Positions 47,636 through 59,534 of a stretch of 64,000 nucleotides of DNA are shown here, piece after piece (the first letter of the stretch is position 1; the number at the start of each line of letters is the position of its first letter). Origin of the DNA: Dryomyza anilis (taxonomy: Eukaryota > Arthropoda > Insecta > Diptera > Dryomyzidae); contig OX638132.1 of the NCBI GenBank assembly GCA_951804985.1, positions 16,659,529-16,723,528 of the forward strand. Reading direction: 5' to 3'. The translations under genes were made by a program, and so were the position numbers. The notes below the pieces were generated by a model. The model did not search any database and was not told the DNA's origin. It saw only the letters and a list, made by a program, of their open reading frames with translations.

Positions 47636-48005
47636 ACAAAACGATATGAGCAACAGCACTATTACTAATTACAACAATAACAGTAACAATAACAGCAACG
47701 GCAACAGCAGCAATTAATGCAGCAACAAGAGCTAATTTACTGGTTCATTTACACTTGAGACCCCCACTCAATGAGGTAATCAAGCCCAAACTGAATGATG
47801 TTGACTGCAATAATGATGCCTAAAAATGATAATAATGTTGCTTATAATTATCATAATCATTATGATGAAAATGAAGATGTTGGTGGTATTGGTGAAGAGG
47901 CAACCGTCGCACTAACTGGAGCAGTAGGTGAATGTGCTGCTGCACATGACTTTGTAATTGTTGCAGATGATATGGAAAAAAAATCAAACTTAACTATATA
48001 ATGAA
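47636..48005. other. Island with CAA/CAG-type tracts
   Basis: 'aacagcaacggcaacagcag' lies near 47690, and then a 68-codon plus-strand frame (47795-48001) rich in Asn, His and Ala. It has no splice or domain support and could be a chance frame in a regulatory island. Confidence 0.35.
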
Positions 48006-48238
48006 AATATTAAAAAATGTCATCCAAAGTATAAAAAAATAAATAAATAAATAATACAAGTGATGATTTTACACTTTTATTTATTAATTAGACATAATTT
48101 GCTGTTATATCATTCGGTATTGTGTTCGAAATTATATATTTTCTTGATAATGCAATTACGAAATTTCTATTGTTTACGAATATTACGAGGTTGATATATT
48201 TACAGTGCTGATATGAGTCCCCTTAATTGTTAAATTAT

Positions 48239-49680
48239 ATCGTCACTATCATCTATCATGCCAAAGGGGCAAATGTGTAATTTTTGACATTTGCGTCTTT
48301 TTTTACATTTTTATACCCTACACCTAAGAGGTACAGGGTATATTAACTTTGTGCATATATTGTAACGCCCCTTCGGAGGCGTGCCGGTATGTAAAAGTAT
48401 GTATATTCTTGATCAGCATCACTACCCGAGTCCGTTTAGCCATGTCCGTCTGTCTGTTTGTCTGTCTGTCCGTTTTGCTGTCCGAATACAGAATAACTTG
48501 AGAAATACGGCTAAGAATACGATGAAATTTCGTCTCAATATATTTTAGCCAAAAATAGGAACTGAGTTTGAAAATGAGCCAAATCGGTCAACGGACACGC
48601 CCACCTCCCATACAAGTCACTTTTATATAACTCTTTCGGAACTAATAACTCAAAAAGTATTCAAGGTATAGTTATAAAATTTAAAACTTATTGTTAGAAT
48701 TTACCTAAAAATATGTGGTCCAAAAATGGGCGTGATCCGCCCACTTTTTTTTTTCATTATTTCCCGGGTTTTCATAGTGGAAATTTGATCCGTAAATTAT
48801 TAAAATCAAATCTATGAAATATTAGCCTTTCAAAATTTTAAATATAGGCGTGGTCCGCCCATTTACATTTTTCTAATTTTTTGTATTAGTTTTTTATACT
48901 TTTATATCAATTATTTAATTTATGGGGATATAAGACGTAAATTTCTGATATATGAATAATATTCTGATTAATATCCCCACCAAAGGTGTAGGGCATTCCA
49001 TAGTCGGGCCCGACCGACTATAAAAATTCGCCCCATGTGACCGAACTTACCCATGTGACCTAACTTTCCCAACTCGTTTAATGTAGTTTTTCCTCAATTA
49101 TACTGTCGTGTGTGGATTTGTTGGATATTTCTAGCCACAAAAGACAACACCAAAAGGGCGAATTCTAAAAATTTTAAATGTTTTGTCATGCCAAAAGGGC
49201 GAATCTTTGCGTTTTTTCGCCATAACTTTTTATTGGTATAAGTTCAAATAGTGGTGTAAAGGCATCAATTGTTTTTTTTTAAGCAACTATCGATTGGCCT
49301 TATTATTATTAATTTTGCGAAACATTATTCTTGCAAATAACAAATGGCAAATTAATGTTTGACAAAATATTTTTAATTAATGATGCCAGGTGGATAGGTG
49401 CTTCAAAATCAAACAATTAATGCCTTTACATTACTATTTTATATATAATATTTGCGTTTTGATCAGGATATAGTCACACAAAATCCGTATTTATAATTCA
49501 GTAGGTTATCCAAATCCAAAGATATTTTATATACGTTATAATAATTGATGAATAAACCAAAATAACAGAAAAAATGTAAAAAAAAAAATTACAATTTTTT
49601 ACTAATTTTTAAAGCACTTCAAACTTTAAAATTTATTTTTATAAATGCACATACGCCGTCTTTGGCATGACAGTGACGAC
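48239..49680. mobile_element. TIR element family X, copy 3, split by a family Y insertion
   Basis: The left end is tcgtcactatcatctatcat. The right end is tttggcatgacagtgacgac, the inverted match. The X body stops at 'acattttt' (48311) and resumes at 'atgtagtttttcctcaatta' (49081), as in copy 1 at 4069. Confidence 0.85.
48312..49080. mobile_element. Family Y repeat, copy 2, nested in element X
   Basis: It starts 'tataccctacacctaagagg' and closes near 'caaaggtgtagggcattcca', then 'tcgggcccgaccgactataa'. It matches 36489-37242 closely and also shows the left end that copy 1 lacks. It inserted after X. Confidence 0.85.
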
Positions 49681-49739
49681 ATGTTCTTTGAAAATTCTGT
49701 ATAAAAACTTTTCATTTTTTCCGAAATAACATCAAATGT

Positions 49740-50580
49740 AGATAACTAAAATGATAGATGTCCACAAAAATGGTGCATGTTTTTCAATCGCTACACAAGA
49801 CAAATTTTTATACAGGCAGTTTAGAAACACTGTATCGAAAGATTTCAAGCAGACAAAAACGAAGTGTGTATCAAAAGCTTTCTCTTTTTTGCTTTAAATT
49901 TCTGAAAATTTCAGAGAAAGGCCAAATTATTTTGTGTCGAGAAGTTTGTTTACAGACGGGCGTCTTTGTTCTATCCGTATCCAAAATATGTCGGTAATAT
50001 GGCATTAAAATTCCATGATTTTTGACAATCTACCATATGCTACACACTAACTTCCATTTATTTGTGTGTGTGTCAGAAATATGCCGGAAATATTCCAAAA
50101 AAAAATACACAAATTATGTCTCGGTGAGTTTGTATTAAACGCTCTTTGTTGTCTGTTCGTACCCAGAATATTCACGTAATCTGGCTTTAAAATATTATAA
50201 AATATGATAATCCGCCATACGGTTCTCATAAACTTCCATTTATCTGTGAGTTTGACGGAAATATACTGGAAATATTCCTTAAAAGTGCCAGAAATTGTGT
50301 CGCAGGCCACAGACAAAATTTTTGACAGGCTCAAGGAAGTAAAGAAATATATATTCAAAAGATTTTAAACAGACAAAGCGGAAGTTTGTACCAAAGGCTG
50401 TCTATTTTGTGCCCATTTCCGAACTATGCCGGCAATATGCCTTTAAAAGACCATCAAATTGAATAATATACCATACACTTCGCACAAACCATTTTATTTG
50501 TGTATTTTTCGATAATATGTCGGATGTATTCCGGAAAAATTACAGAAATCTTGTATCAGGAGGTTCCCTATCATGACTCT
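49740..50580. repeat. Complex repeat with ~270-300 bp internal units
   Basis: Three diverged units share phrases such as 'agacaaa..ttttgacaggc', 'aagatttcaagcagacaaa', 'tatgccggaaatattcc' and 'cttccatttatctgtg'. A reversed relative lies at 57400-57640. Confidence 0.55.
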
Positions 50581-50589
50581 AGTCAATTA

Positions 50590-51900
50590 TTTTCCATATA
50601 TGCATTTAATATGTACTAAGTTTAGTTAATTTTGTAGGGTAACTCTGAATGGTTTTTTTTTTTTGTGAAGTATAAGATATGGTAATACTACATGAGGATT
50701 TTTCTCTCCAACTGTATAAAAACCACATGCTAAACCTGAATACACATGATAAATCTGAATCTGTGATATTTATGGATTTTGTGCCAATATTAAAAAAATT
50801 GTGGTTTATTCAGTTCAGATATTTAGTAAGAATTTAGTGTGCTATAGAGAGGATTCTTGAAGTAGGTAGTTTCATCTGGCACTTCAGCAATTCAGACATA
50901 GAGAAAAAGTATCTTTCGCGAGCAACATTTTGGACAACTTTCTAATATACAATACTGATAACTTCTACTTTTTTTAACAAATTGATTTATTGGACATTTA
51001 ATTGGTCATTTCGTACGAGTATCTAACTAAAGTATATTTATAAACAATTTAAAGTCTTCTCTAAAAATAAAATCAATTTGTTTGACACTTCATTAAATTT
51101 TTAAGGTTGACTCTAAATAATCTATGAATATGTGCCAATATATTTAACAGATATATTGTTCAAAACAACAACTTAAAATCACGCTTAAATTTTTTTTTTT
51201 TTATTTCTGTATTGATTTTTACATACTGCATTCAAGTTCCTCCAGTTTTGTGAACAATAATTCATGTATTTTACATCTTCATTGCGCAGTGGCTACAACA
51301 ATTGTCTGATTAACAAAACCAAATAAATCTTATTGAAATAAACCACAAAGAAAACGTTTTTTTTTCTTCTTTTATTTACATCCACAAAACATTTAAAAAT
51401 CAGTTAAAGTGAAAATAAGTCAAGTCATTGAATTTGGCCATTATTTGGGGTTTCATAATTAAGCCATGAGCAACTGTTGCCAACATAAAATACTCACAAT
51501 TAAGTTCAAAATAAAATTGCTGTTGCCGTTCGAATTACATAGAGTTGCCAACTGTTTACTTTTATTATGGCTTAATTTTAATTTTCAGTTTTCAATTATC
51601 ATTCGTGTGATCATTATGGGTGTCGCAGCAACAACATTAACAACAATCATTGTTGCAACTGTTGCTCTATTCAGCAATTAAGTATTGCTAACTGAAACAA
51701 AAATTAAATAATTTTAAATATTTTGATATTTTACACTTGCCTAATATTTAAGCTTTTTATTTAAACATAAACATTTTGGAAATATTTTAAAAATTATAAT
51801 CAGAGTTTAAAAATTTTCTTATTACAAAACTCTATATTTTCAGAATTTAAATTTTTAATTAAAATCGAAATGTTTAATGAACATTTTAAATTTTATAAAA
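50590..51900. other. Intergenic DNA
   Basis: AT-rich, with a short island at 51465-51685 (gttgccaacataaaatac, gcagcaacaacattaacaac). A 71-codon frame there has no domain. Confidence 0.4.
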
Positions 51901-51904
51901 ATAA

Positions 51905-52340
51905 ATTATTTTGAAGTAGTTTGTTCGTCAAACAATGATTCATTATATTGAAGAACAATTTATAGTATTGATGACCAAACAATTGTTATGAATTCATCAT
52001 CAATTTTATGAGCGACTGAAATAGGGATTTCTGCAATTTAAGGAGCGTACTACTAAGACTACTACATTTCATCAAATGCATGAACAAATACATAGGGCAT
52101 TTATTCAGTTAGTGCATCATATTGAAGAATTTTGTTCATCAAATGAATAAACAAATACATAGGACATATATTCAATTGGTACATCATTTTGAAAAATTTT
52201 GTTCATCAAACCAAAGCAGTATTTAATGCATATATGGTAAATTTAAACAAAGTTTTGTTTGTAAAATTGATGTTCAAGAGAATATATTCAAAATTGAAAA
52301 CATAAAATCAAAATATGATAAAAATGATAATCTTTGAATA
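51905..52340. repeat. 'ttcatcaa' palindromic-word repeat, related to family W
   Basis: 'gattcattatattgaagaac', 'ttgttcatcaaatgaataaa' and 'agtgcatcatattgaagaat' resemble the words at 18000-18260 and 43270-43520. Confidence 0.5.
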
Positions 52341-52398
52341 AAATTCATTATATTGATGCACAAATTCAAAGCATTAAAGAAGAATGCGAAAATATGAA

Positions 52399-52476
52399 TA
52401 TAGAAATGTTGTCATTCTCGAGAATTTATAACACTTTTAAATGTTATAAATTCTCGAGAATGACAACATTTCTATA
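52399..52476. repeat. Perfect 35-bp inverted repeat with 8-nt loop
   Basis: The left arm (52399-52433) begins tatagaaatgttgtcattct and is matched without mismatch by the right arm (52442-52476). The loop is cttttaaa. It contains the palindrome ttctcgagaa in each arm. A transcript would fold into a perfect 35-bp stem. Confidence 0.97.
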
Positions 52477-52638
52477 AAACACTATAATTTCTTTTATTAC
52501 CCTACAAGAAATTATTCTAGGGTTATGATCGGAAACTGCTCATTCTATTAGTACCTTGTCTTAGTACCTTGCCTTAGAGTTTCGACTAGAGTAGGTAATG
52601 ACTAAACTTTCAATTTCAAATTTTTAAAATTTACTGAC

Positions 52639-52956
52639 AACCGAAATGATAATAATAATAATAATAATAATAATAGTCCTATAAGAACTTAGGCCGAGCT
52701 TCTCTCATCATTTGAGCTGTGCGTGTTATATTTGTACTCAAAGTGGTGGGACCTACAGTTTATTGCCGAATCCGAACGGCGGGTGAGAGCTTTTCATAGG
52801 CAATGTTTTACTCTCGTAGGTTTGCCATTTACTGCCGAGAGGTAGCGCGGTATAGAAAAAGGTTTCTATGAAAGATGTTGTTAACCCCAGTCCAGCCTTG
52901 AACCGGGGACCTTTCGGCTCGCAGTCCAACGCACTAACCACTGAGCTACCGAAATG
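52639..52956 (-). mobile_element. tRNA-derived SINE, copy 5, with target-site duplication
   Basis: The tail is (aat)9 on plus, and the body and boxes are intact. The flanking 'accgaaatg' occurs directly at both ends, a sign of retroposition. Confidence 0.9.
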
Positions 52957-52959
52957 TTT

Positions 52960-53535
52960 TGACCAAATATTCGTCTGATTAAAATGTTCAATTTTAACCT
53001 ACAAATTGAGCGATGAAAAAAAAGCCGTCGATATAGAAAAATCCAAAGTGTCAGACTTGCAGCAGACGTTGAGGTTGTGGCTGAAGCTTCACAGTTTTCT
53101 GACATTAATTTCTGCACAAAAAATGCGCAAAAATCTTTAGCAAAAAAAAAAAACAGATTATAAAAAATAAAAATACACAAAAACAAAAAACCCAAATACA
53201 ACGCAAAATCAGTCTTAATTTGTTGGCATGCGTTGAAAATGAGGCAGACAGACTAATGAGAAGAAAAAATTTGAGGTCAAAAACTAGCTGCAAGAAGAAT
53301 TACTGAATTTCCGCAGCAATGTTTTTTGGTTGCACTTTGTGTTCTTGTTGTTGTAGCGGTTATTGCCTGTTGTTATGTTAACAACAAACAACAGCAAAAA
53401 CTGTTAAAAGTCATGTTCGTCAATTTTTTTTTTTTTCGTATTTTCTTGATTCTTGCGTAGTTATTTTTTTTCCATACTAGCCGAAATTTTGTAAAAGTTT
53501 GCGCACAAACAACAGTTTTAAACTCGTAAAATAGG
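52960..53535. other. Intergenic DNA
   Basis: Moderately rich, non-repetitive. Minus-strand frames (52881-53201, 53105-53293) partly run into the SINE and have no domain. Confidence 0.4.
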
Positions 53536-53541
53536 TGGGTA

Positions 53542-53749
53542 CACTCGGAAAAATGCAAACAAAAAGGTGGTCAATGGGACAGTTATTGATTTTAATAATA
53601 TAGAAAAAATAAATATCTTTTATCTTAACTCAAAATTAACTTAATCGGTAGTCATTTAGTGGTATTTATCGATTAAAATAATAATGTATTCTAATTTAAT
53701 ATTAATAGTAAAAAAAAACTATCAATAGTATGTACTTTATTTTTAAGTG
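53542..53749. mobile_element. MITE family Z, copy 4 (diverged)
   Basis: It starts cactcggaaaaatgc and has 'gtcaatgggacagttattga' inside, in reverse orientation to copies 1-3. The right end 'tttttaagtgtag' has decayed. Confidence 0.7.
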
Positions 53750-54115
53750 TAGGGTGTCCTAAAAGTACGTCGCTCATGTTGTTACCCATGGTAACCCAGT
53801 TCTTTCAGTTGTCTTGCATTATGTTGTCAATAAAATTTCAGCACGTTTCGCACAGAGATTTCATGAGGAAGCAGGCGCATTGACAACCAGTGACAGCTTT
53901 AACGCCCCTGAGAATGCAACGTGAGGCGACGTGACGTGACGACTGTGATGATGGTGTTGACTTGACGTGGTGTTGACTTGAGGTGGTGTTGACTTGACGT
54001 AGTGTTGTTTTGACGTACCCAAGCAGAAATTTTACCCATAACCCATCGGTAAACGATCCAGTTCTCATCGGATTAAATTGTAAAATGTGCAACTTTTGTG
54101 CAAATCTTTAATACA
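53750..54115. other. Spacer with a short tandem phrase
   Basis: 'gtgttgacttgacgtg' repeats about four times at 53950-54020. The minus-strand 84-codon frame over it is not supported. Confidence 0.45.
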
Positions 54116-54117
54116 CG

Positions 54118-54631
54118 CACTCAGAAAAAAATCCTATTAAAAGTGGTCAATAGGACAATAGTATACCAAAAACAAATATTTTCATATAAACACAATAACA
54201 ATTTAATAGTTTTTAATAGTATTTTGTAGTATTTATTGGTATTTAATAACTACAGTTCTATAAGGACTTAGGCCGAGCTCTCTCACCATTTTGAGCTGTG
54301 CGTGTTATATTTAGACTTAAAGTGGAGGGACCTACAGTTTATTGCCGAATCCGATCGGCGGGTGAGAGCTTTTCATAGGCAATGTTTTACTCTCGTAGGT
54401 TTGCCATTTACTGCCGAGAGGTAGCGCGGTATAGAAAAATGTTTCTATGAAAAGATATTGTTAGCCTTAGTCCAGGCTTGAACCGGGGACCTTTCGGCTC
54501 GCAGTCCAACGCACTGAACACTGAGCTACCGCGGCTACGGTAATGGTATTTACCCCTTAAAATAATAGTTTATCCTATTGACTAATTTTAAACCAAAAAA
54601 ACCTTTAATTTTATAGTACTCGTTCTGAGTG
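54118..54631. mobile_element. MITE family Z, copy 5, split by a SINE
   Basis: The left half (cactcagaaaaaaatcctat ... ggtattta) and right half (tggtatttacc ... cgttctgagtg) form one element when the SINE at 54250-54538 is taken out. Confidence 0.85.
54237..54552 (-). mobile_element. tRNA-derived SINE, copy 6, inside MITE Z
   Basis: Box A, box B and body are present; the trinucleotide tail is lost. The direct repeat 'tggtattta' flanks it on both sides, so it inserted into the MITE. Confidence 0.9.
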
Positions 54632-54639
54632 TGTGATTA

Positions 54640-55400
54640 TTTCCGCCCTTGGCGTTCGCAACAAAAACCTTTTGTTGTACAAAAGCAATTAGAGGTTGTT
54701 TTTTGTACAATCTGACTTTTTATAGCTTTCTTCGATCATTTGTGTAGCGATAAATCGTACACAATAACAAACATATGCCTTTAGCTCAATTTGGCTCAAT
54801 TCAAGCCTTCTGCAAATGCAACAACAAACACATGCGATTGCAATAGCACGGCAATGTAGCTTGCAATGTTTCGCAGAAATACAACAAATAATAAATTCGT
54901 GTCTGTTGTTGTACAAGAAGAAATTTTTATTCGTGAACGGAATGGCTGTACACCCCTGCTTTAATACATAAATGATTAATTAAACACTGAAAAATATTGT
55001 AGTAATATTTACTACATTATTTATTTTTAAACAAAAATATAATTCTACAAATTTGTATATTTTTAAATACATTTCTATTTATTTGTATATTTTTAAATTC
55101 ATTTCTATTTATTCGACTGGATTTTACTACACAATGTATTAGGAATTCATTTTCTGCATATTGTCAAAACTGTAGCATGTATTTATATCTGCTTTTATAT
55201 TTATAATTTGAAGTTCCGTACATTACACATATACTGTGAAAATGTGTAGGTAAAATTGAAACCTAAGAAAACTTTGAAGACATAATATAATACACAGAAT
55301 TTTTTCGAGCGACTTACTAATGGATATTATTCATATTTGTTACAAGTTGTGATTCCCTTTGATTCGTCCGAGCTGATGATGATAAAGGTTGCTTATTTAA
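54640..55400. other. Intergenic DNA
   Basis: No gene is seen. Two direct copies of 'atttgtatatttttaaat' (about 55050-55105) form a short tandem duplication. Confidence 0.4.
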
Positions 55401-55401
55401 T

Positions 55402-56995
55402 TATTTATGTATTTATGTATTTATGTATTTATGTATTTATGTATTTATGTATTTATGTATTTATGTATTTATGTATTTATGTATTTATGTATTTATGTAT
55501 TTATGTATTTATGTATTTATGTATTTATGTATTTATGTATTTATGTATTTATGTATTTATGTATTTATGTATTTATGTATTTATGTATTTATGTATTTAT
55601 GTATTTATGTATTTATGTATTTATGTATTTATGTATTTATGTATTTATGTATTTATGTATTTATGTATTTATGTATTTATGTATTTATGTATTTATGTAT
55701 TTATGTATTTATGTATTTATGTATTTATGTATTTATGTATTTATGTATTTATGTATTTATGTATTTATGTATTTATGTATTTATGTATTTATGTATTTAT
55801 GTATTTATGTATTTATGTATTTATGTATTTATGTATTTATGTATTTATGTATTTATGTATTTATGTATTTATGTATTTATGTATTTATGTATTTATGTAT
55901 TTATGTATTTATGTATTTATGTATTTATGTATTTATGTATTTATGTATTTATGTATTTATGTATTTATGTATTTATGTATTTATGTATTTATGTATTTAT
56001 GTATTTATGTATTTATGTATTTATGTATTTATGTATTTATGTATTTATGTATTTATGTATTTATGTATTTATGTATTTATGTATTTATGTATTTATGTAT
56101 TTATGTATTTATGTATTTATGTATTTATGTATTTATGTATTTATGTATTTATGTATTTATGTATTTATGTATTTATGTATTTATGTATTTATGTATTTAT
56201 GTATTTATGTATTTATGTATTTATGTATTTATGTATTTATGTATTTATGTATTTATGTATTTATGTATTTATGTATTTATGTATTTATGTATTTATGTAT
56301 TTATGTATTTATGTATTTATGTATTTATGTATTTATGTATTTATGTATTTATGTATTTATGTATTTATGTATTTATGTATTTATGTATTTATGTATTTAT
56401 GTATTTATGTATTTATGTATTTATGTATTTATGTATTTATGTATTTATGTATTTATGTATTTATGTATTTATGTATTTATGTATTTATGTATTTATGTAT
56501 TTATGTATTTATGTATTTATGTATTTATGTATTTATGTATTTATGTATTTATGTATTTATGTATTTATGTATTTATGTATTTATGTATTTATGTATTTAT
56601 GTATTTATGTATTTATGTATTTATGTATTTATGTATTTATGTATTTATGTATTTATGTATTTATGTATTTATGTATTTATGTATTTATGTATTTATGTAT
56701 TTATGTATTTATGTATTTATGTATTTATGTATTTATGTATTTATGTATTTATGTATTTATGTATTTATGTATTTATGTATTTATGTATTTATGTATTTAT
56801 GTATTTATGTATTTATGTATTTATGTATTTATGTATTTATGTATTTATGTATTTATGTATTTATGTATTTATGTATTTATGTATTTATGTATTTATGTAT
56901 TTATGTATTTATGTATTTATGTATTTATGTATTTATGTATTTATGTATTTATGTATTTATGTATTTATATATTTATGTATTTATTTATTTATGTA
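55402..56995. repeat. (tatttatg)n octanucleotide array, 195 perfect units
   Basis: From 55402 to 56961 the 8-bp unit repeats 195 times without a single mismatch, then four slightly changed units follow. Because 8 is not a multiple of 3 and the unit has no stop in any plus-strand frame, all three frames stay open (reading MYLCIYVF). These long frames are not genes. Confidence 0.98.
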
Positions 56996-56999
56996 TGCT

Positions 57000-57725
57000 G
57001 TCATCTTTATAATCATATATGTTATAAACTTACACAAGTATTTACAATAATAATTTTTTTTTACTTTTAAATGCTGCAGTAAAAAATGCATTATATTATC
57101 AATGTGTAGTAAAAATAAATGCAGATGTAGTAATTTATCCACATATAACAGGAAGAATTAATATAAAATGTAGTTATTATAAATTCAAATAAAGTCAAAT
57201 TATGAGAACATTTGAGTTCAAGGGCACTGAAAAGAAAAGTATTTCGAAATTACAATTAAGTTCCTTTTTCAGAAGAAAATTTATAAAATTCAAATTGTTT
57301 TAATTTCATATGTTAATTCCAATCAAATGATTTCAGGCATGTTACAATATTTTTTATTTTTAAATAGGTTTTATATATTATTATTGAATTTACTTCCTAA
57401 AAATTTGGCATTTTTATGGAATATTTCGGGCATATTTCCGGCAAACGCACATATAAATAGAATATTTTGGGAAATTGTAAAATTTTGTGATATTTTAATG
57501 TCACGACATATATTGGGAACTGACAGAAAACAGTCAGCTTTTGATACAAACTCCGCCTTTGTCTGTGTGAAATATGTCGACAAAATGTTTCTAAGCTGAC
57601 TCGACCCTGCCAACAATTTTGTCTGGGGTTATTACACAAATATGTATAATATATTATTATTTTTATTTATCTTTAATTAAAAACGTCTGTTAATGACACC
57701 CTTTTCATACCACAGCTATTCAATA
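57000..57725. repeat. Intergenic DNA with a reversed relative of the 49.7-kb repeat
   Basis: At 57400-57640 'ggaatatttcgggcatattt', 'ctttgtctgtgtgaaatatg' and 'gacaaaatgtttctaagctg' resemble phrases in 49740-50580 in opposite order. Small frames on both strands are shadows of this repeat. Confidence 0.5.
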
Positions 57726-58245
57726 ATACTGAATCTGCATCTTTACTCTGCTTTACCGCAGAGCAGTACGCGTGATATGACGTATAACTCTTGCTTGGTG
57801 TGCTCTGCAATCTCGGCAATTGGCTGCCTCTAATTGCTCGTCATTTGTTAACATAAACGGCGTTTAACACAGGCTGACGTTTAGCAGCATGACTGACTGA
57901 GATTAGTCAATGTGCCGTCGGCCATTGCGCGTCATTATTGCCAAGTTTTTGTCTATTTTGTAACCAATCTTTTGGCCGTCAGGCATTATGTCTGCTGGAC
58001 GTTATACGTATTACAGAAACGGCCGCTACAGCCGCTGATGCGGTGGTGGTGGTGGCAGGTTTCAACCCAACGTACAACGCCCTGAACCGCCCAGGACAGA
58101 CATCTAATTGCCTGGGGCTAAGAGTGGCAACAGTCGATTCTTCTTCTTCTTTTGCTTCATATGATTACGTTTTTGTATTAACATTATTTCTTTATTGTTG
58201 TTATTCATGTCGACTGTGGCGTTAATAAACATATTGTCTGAATGC
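57726..58245. other. GC-raised, non-repetitive island
   Basis: 'ctgctttaccgcagagcag' is a small palindrome. The stretch has words such as 'gccgtcggccattgcgcgtc' and 'gcggtggtggtggtggcag'. This is typical of conserved fly regulatory DNA or an untranslated exon. A 95-codon plus frame (57938-58225) has no domain. Confidence 0.35.
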
Positions 58246-58344
58246 TGCTTAACTTGGCCCACATACAGTGGTGGGTAATTAGCAGCTTTTGGGATGCGCA
58301 CTATTTTGTAATTTTCATGATCGTATTTTATGGTTTTATTCATT

Positions 58345-59530
58345 TGAATATTCTCAATTTCAAATGGAAAATATCAATTTCATTTGGAATTTTCTCAAAT
58401 TCAAATGGGAAATCTCAATTTAATTTGGAATTTTCTGGAAAACGGGAAAATCTCCATTTCTTTTGTAATTTTCTCAATTTCCAATGGAAAATCTCAATTT
58501 CTTTTGGAATTTTCACAATTTCAAATGGATAATCTCAATTTCATTTGGAACTTTTCCCAATTTCAAATAGAAAATCTGAATTTGATTTGGAATTTTCTCA
58601 ATTTAAAATGAAAAATCTCAATTTCATTGCAATATTCTCAATTTAAACTGGAAAATTTCATTTCATTTGGAATTTTCCCAATTTCAAATTGAACATCTCA
58701 ATTTCATTTGGAATTTTCCTAATTTCAAATGAAAAATCTCAATTTCATTTGGAATATTCTTAATTTCAAATGAAAAATCTCAATTTCATTTGTAATTTCT
58801 CAATTTCAAATGGAAAATCTCAATTTCATTTGGATATTCTCAATTTCAAATGGAAAATCTCAATTTCATTTGGAATTTTCCCAATTTCAAATTGAACATC
58901 TCAATTTCATTTGGAATTTTCCTAATTTCAAATGAAAAATCTCAATTTCATTTGGAATATTCTTAATTTCATTTGGAAATTAATTTTATTTGGAAAATCT
59001 CAATTTCATTTCGAATTTTCTCAATTTAAAATCTTAATTTCATTCGGAATATTCTCAATTTCAAATGGAAAATCTCAATTTCATTTCGAATTTTCTCAAT
59101 TTAAAATGAAAAAACTTAATTTCATTTCGAATTTTCTCAATTTCAAATGGAAAGATCTCAATTTCATTTGGAATTTTCCCAATTTAAAATGGAAAATATC
59201 AATTTCATTTGGAATTTTCCCAATTTCAAATTGAACATCTCAATTTCATTTGGAATATTCTTAATTTCAAATGAAAAATCTCAATTTCATTTCGAATTTT
59301 CTCAATTTAAAATCTCAATTTCATTTGGAATATTCTTAATTTCAAATGAAAAATCCCAATTTCATTTGGAATTTTTCCAATTTCAAATGGAAAATATCAA
59401 TTTCATTTCGAATATTCTCAATTTCAAATGGAAAATCTCAATTTCATTTTGAATTTTCTCAATTTCAAATGGAAAATCTCAAATTAATTTGAAATTTTCT
59501 CAATTTCATATGGAATTTACTAAATTTAAG
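58345..59530. repeat. ~40-bp minisatellite, inverted relative of the 1.5-2.9 kb array
   Basis: About 28 diverged units of 'ctcaatttcatttggaattt' plus 'tctcaatttcaaatggaaaa'. Read on the minus strand it gives 'ccatttgaaatt' words like the gene A intron array. Open frames reading 'NLNFIWNF' are by-products. Confidence 0.9.
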
Positions 59531-59534
59531 TTGA

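Noticed and set aside
47795..48001. 68-aa plus-strand frame with an ATG and balanced composition
   Set aside because: No homology recognised, short, and set within a CAA-rich noncoding island; kept only as a note in the island entry.
55337..57070. Long plus-strand frames (up to 577 aa) that look like a hydrophobic membrane protein
   Set aside because: They are the translation of an 8-bp perfect tandem repeat that has no stop in any plus frame; three equal frames cannot all be genes.
58242..59452. Repeated frames reading NLNFIWNF / SISFGIF
   Set aside because: Produced by the 40-bp minisatellite; no start or domain logic.
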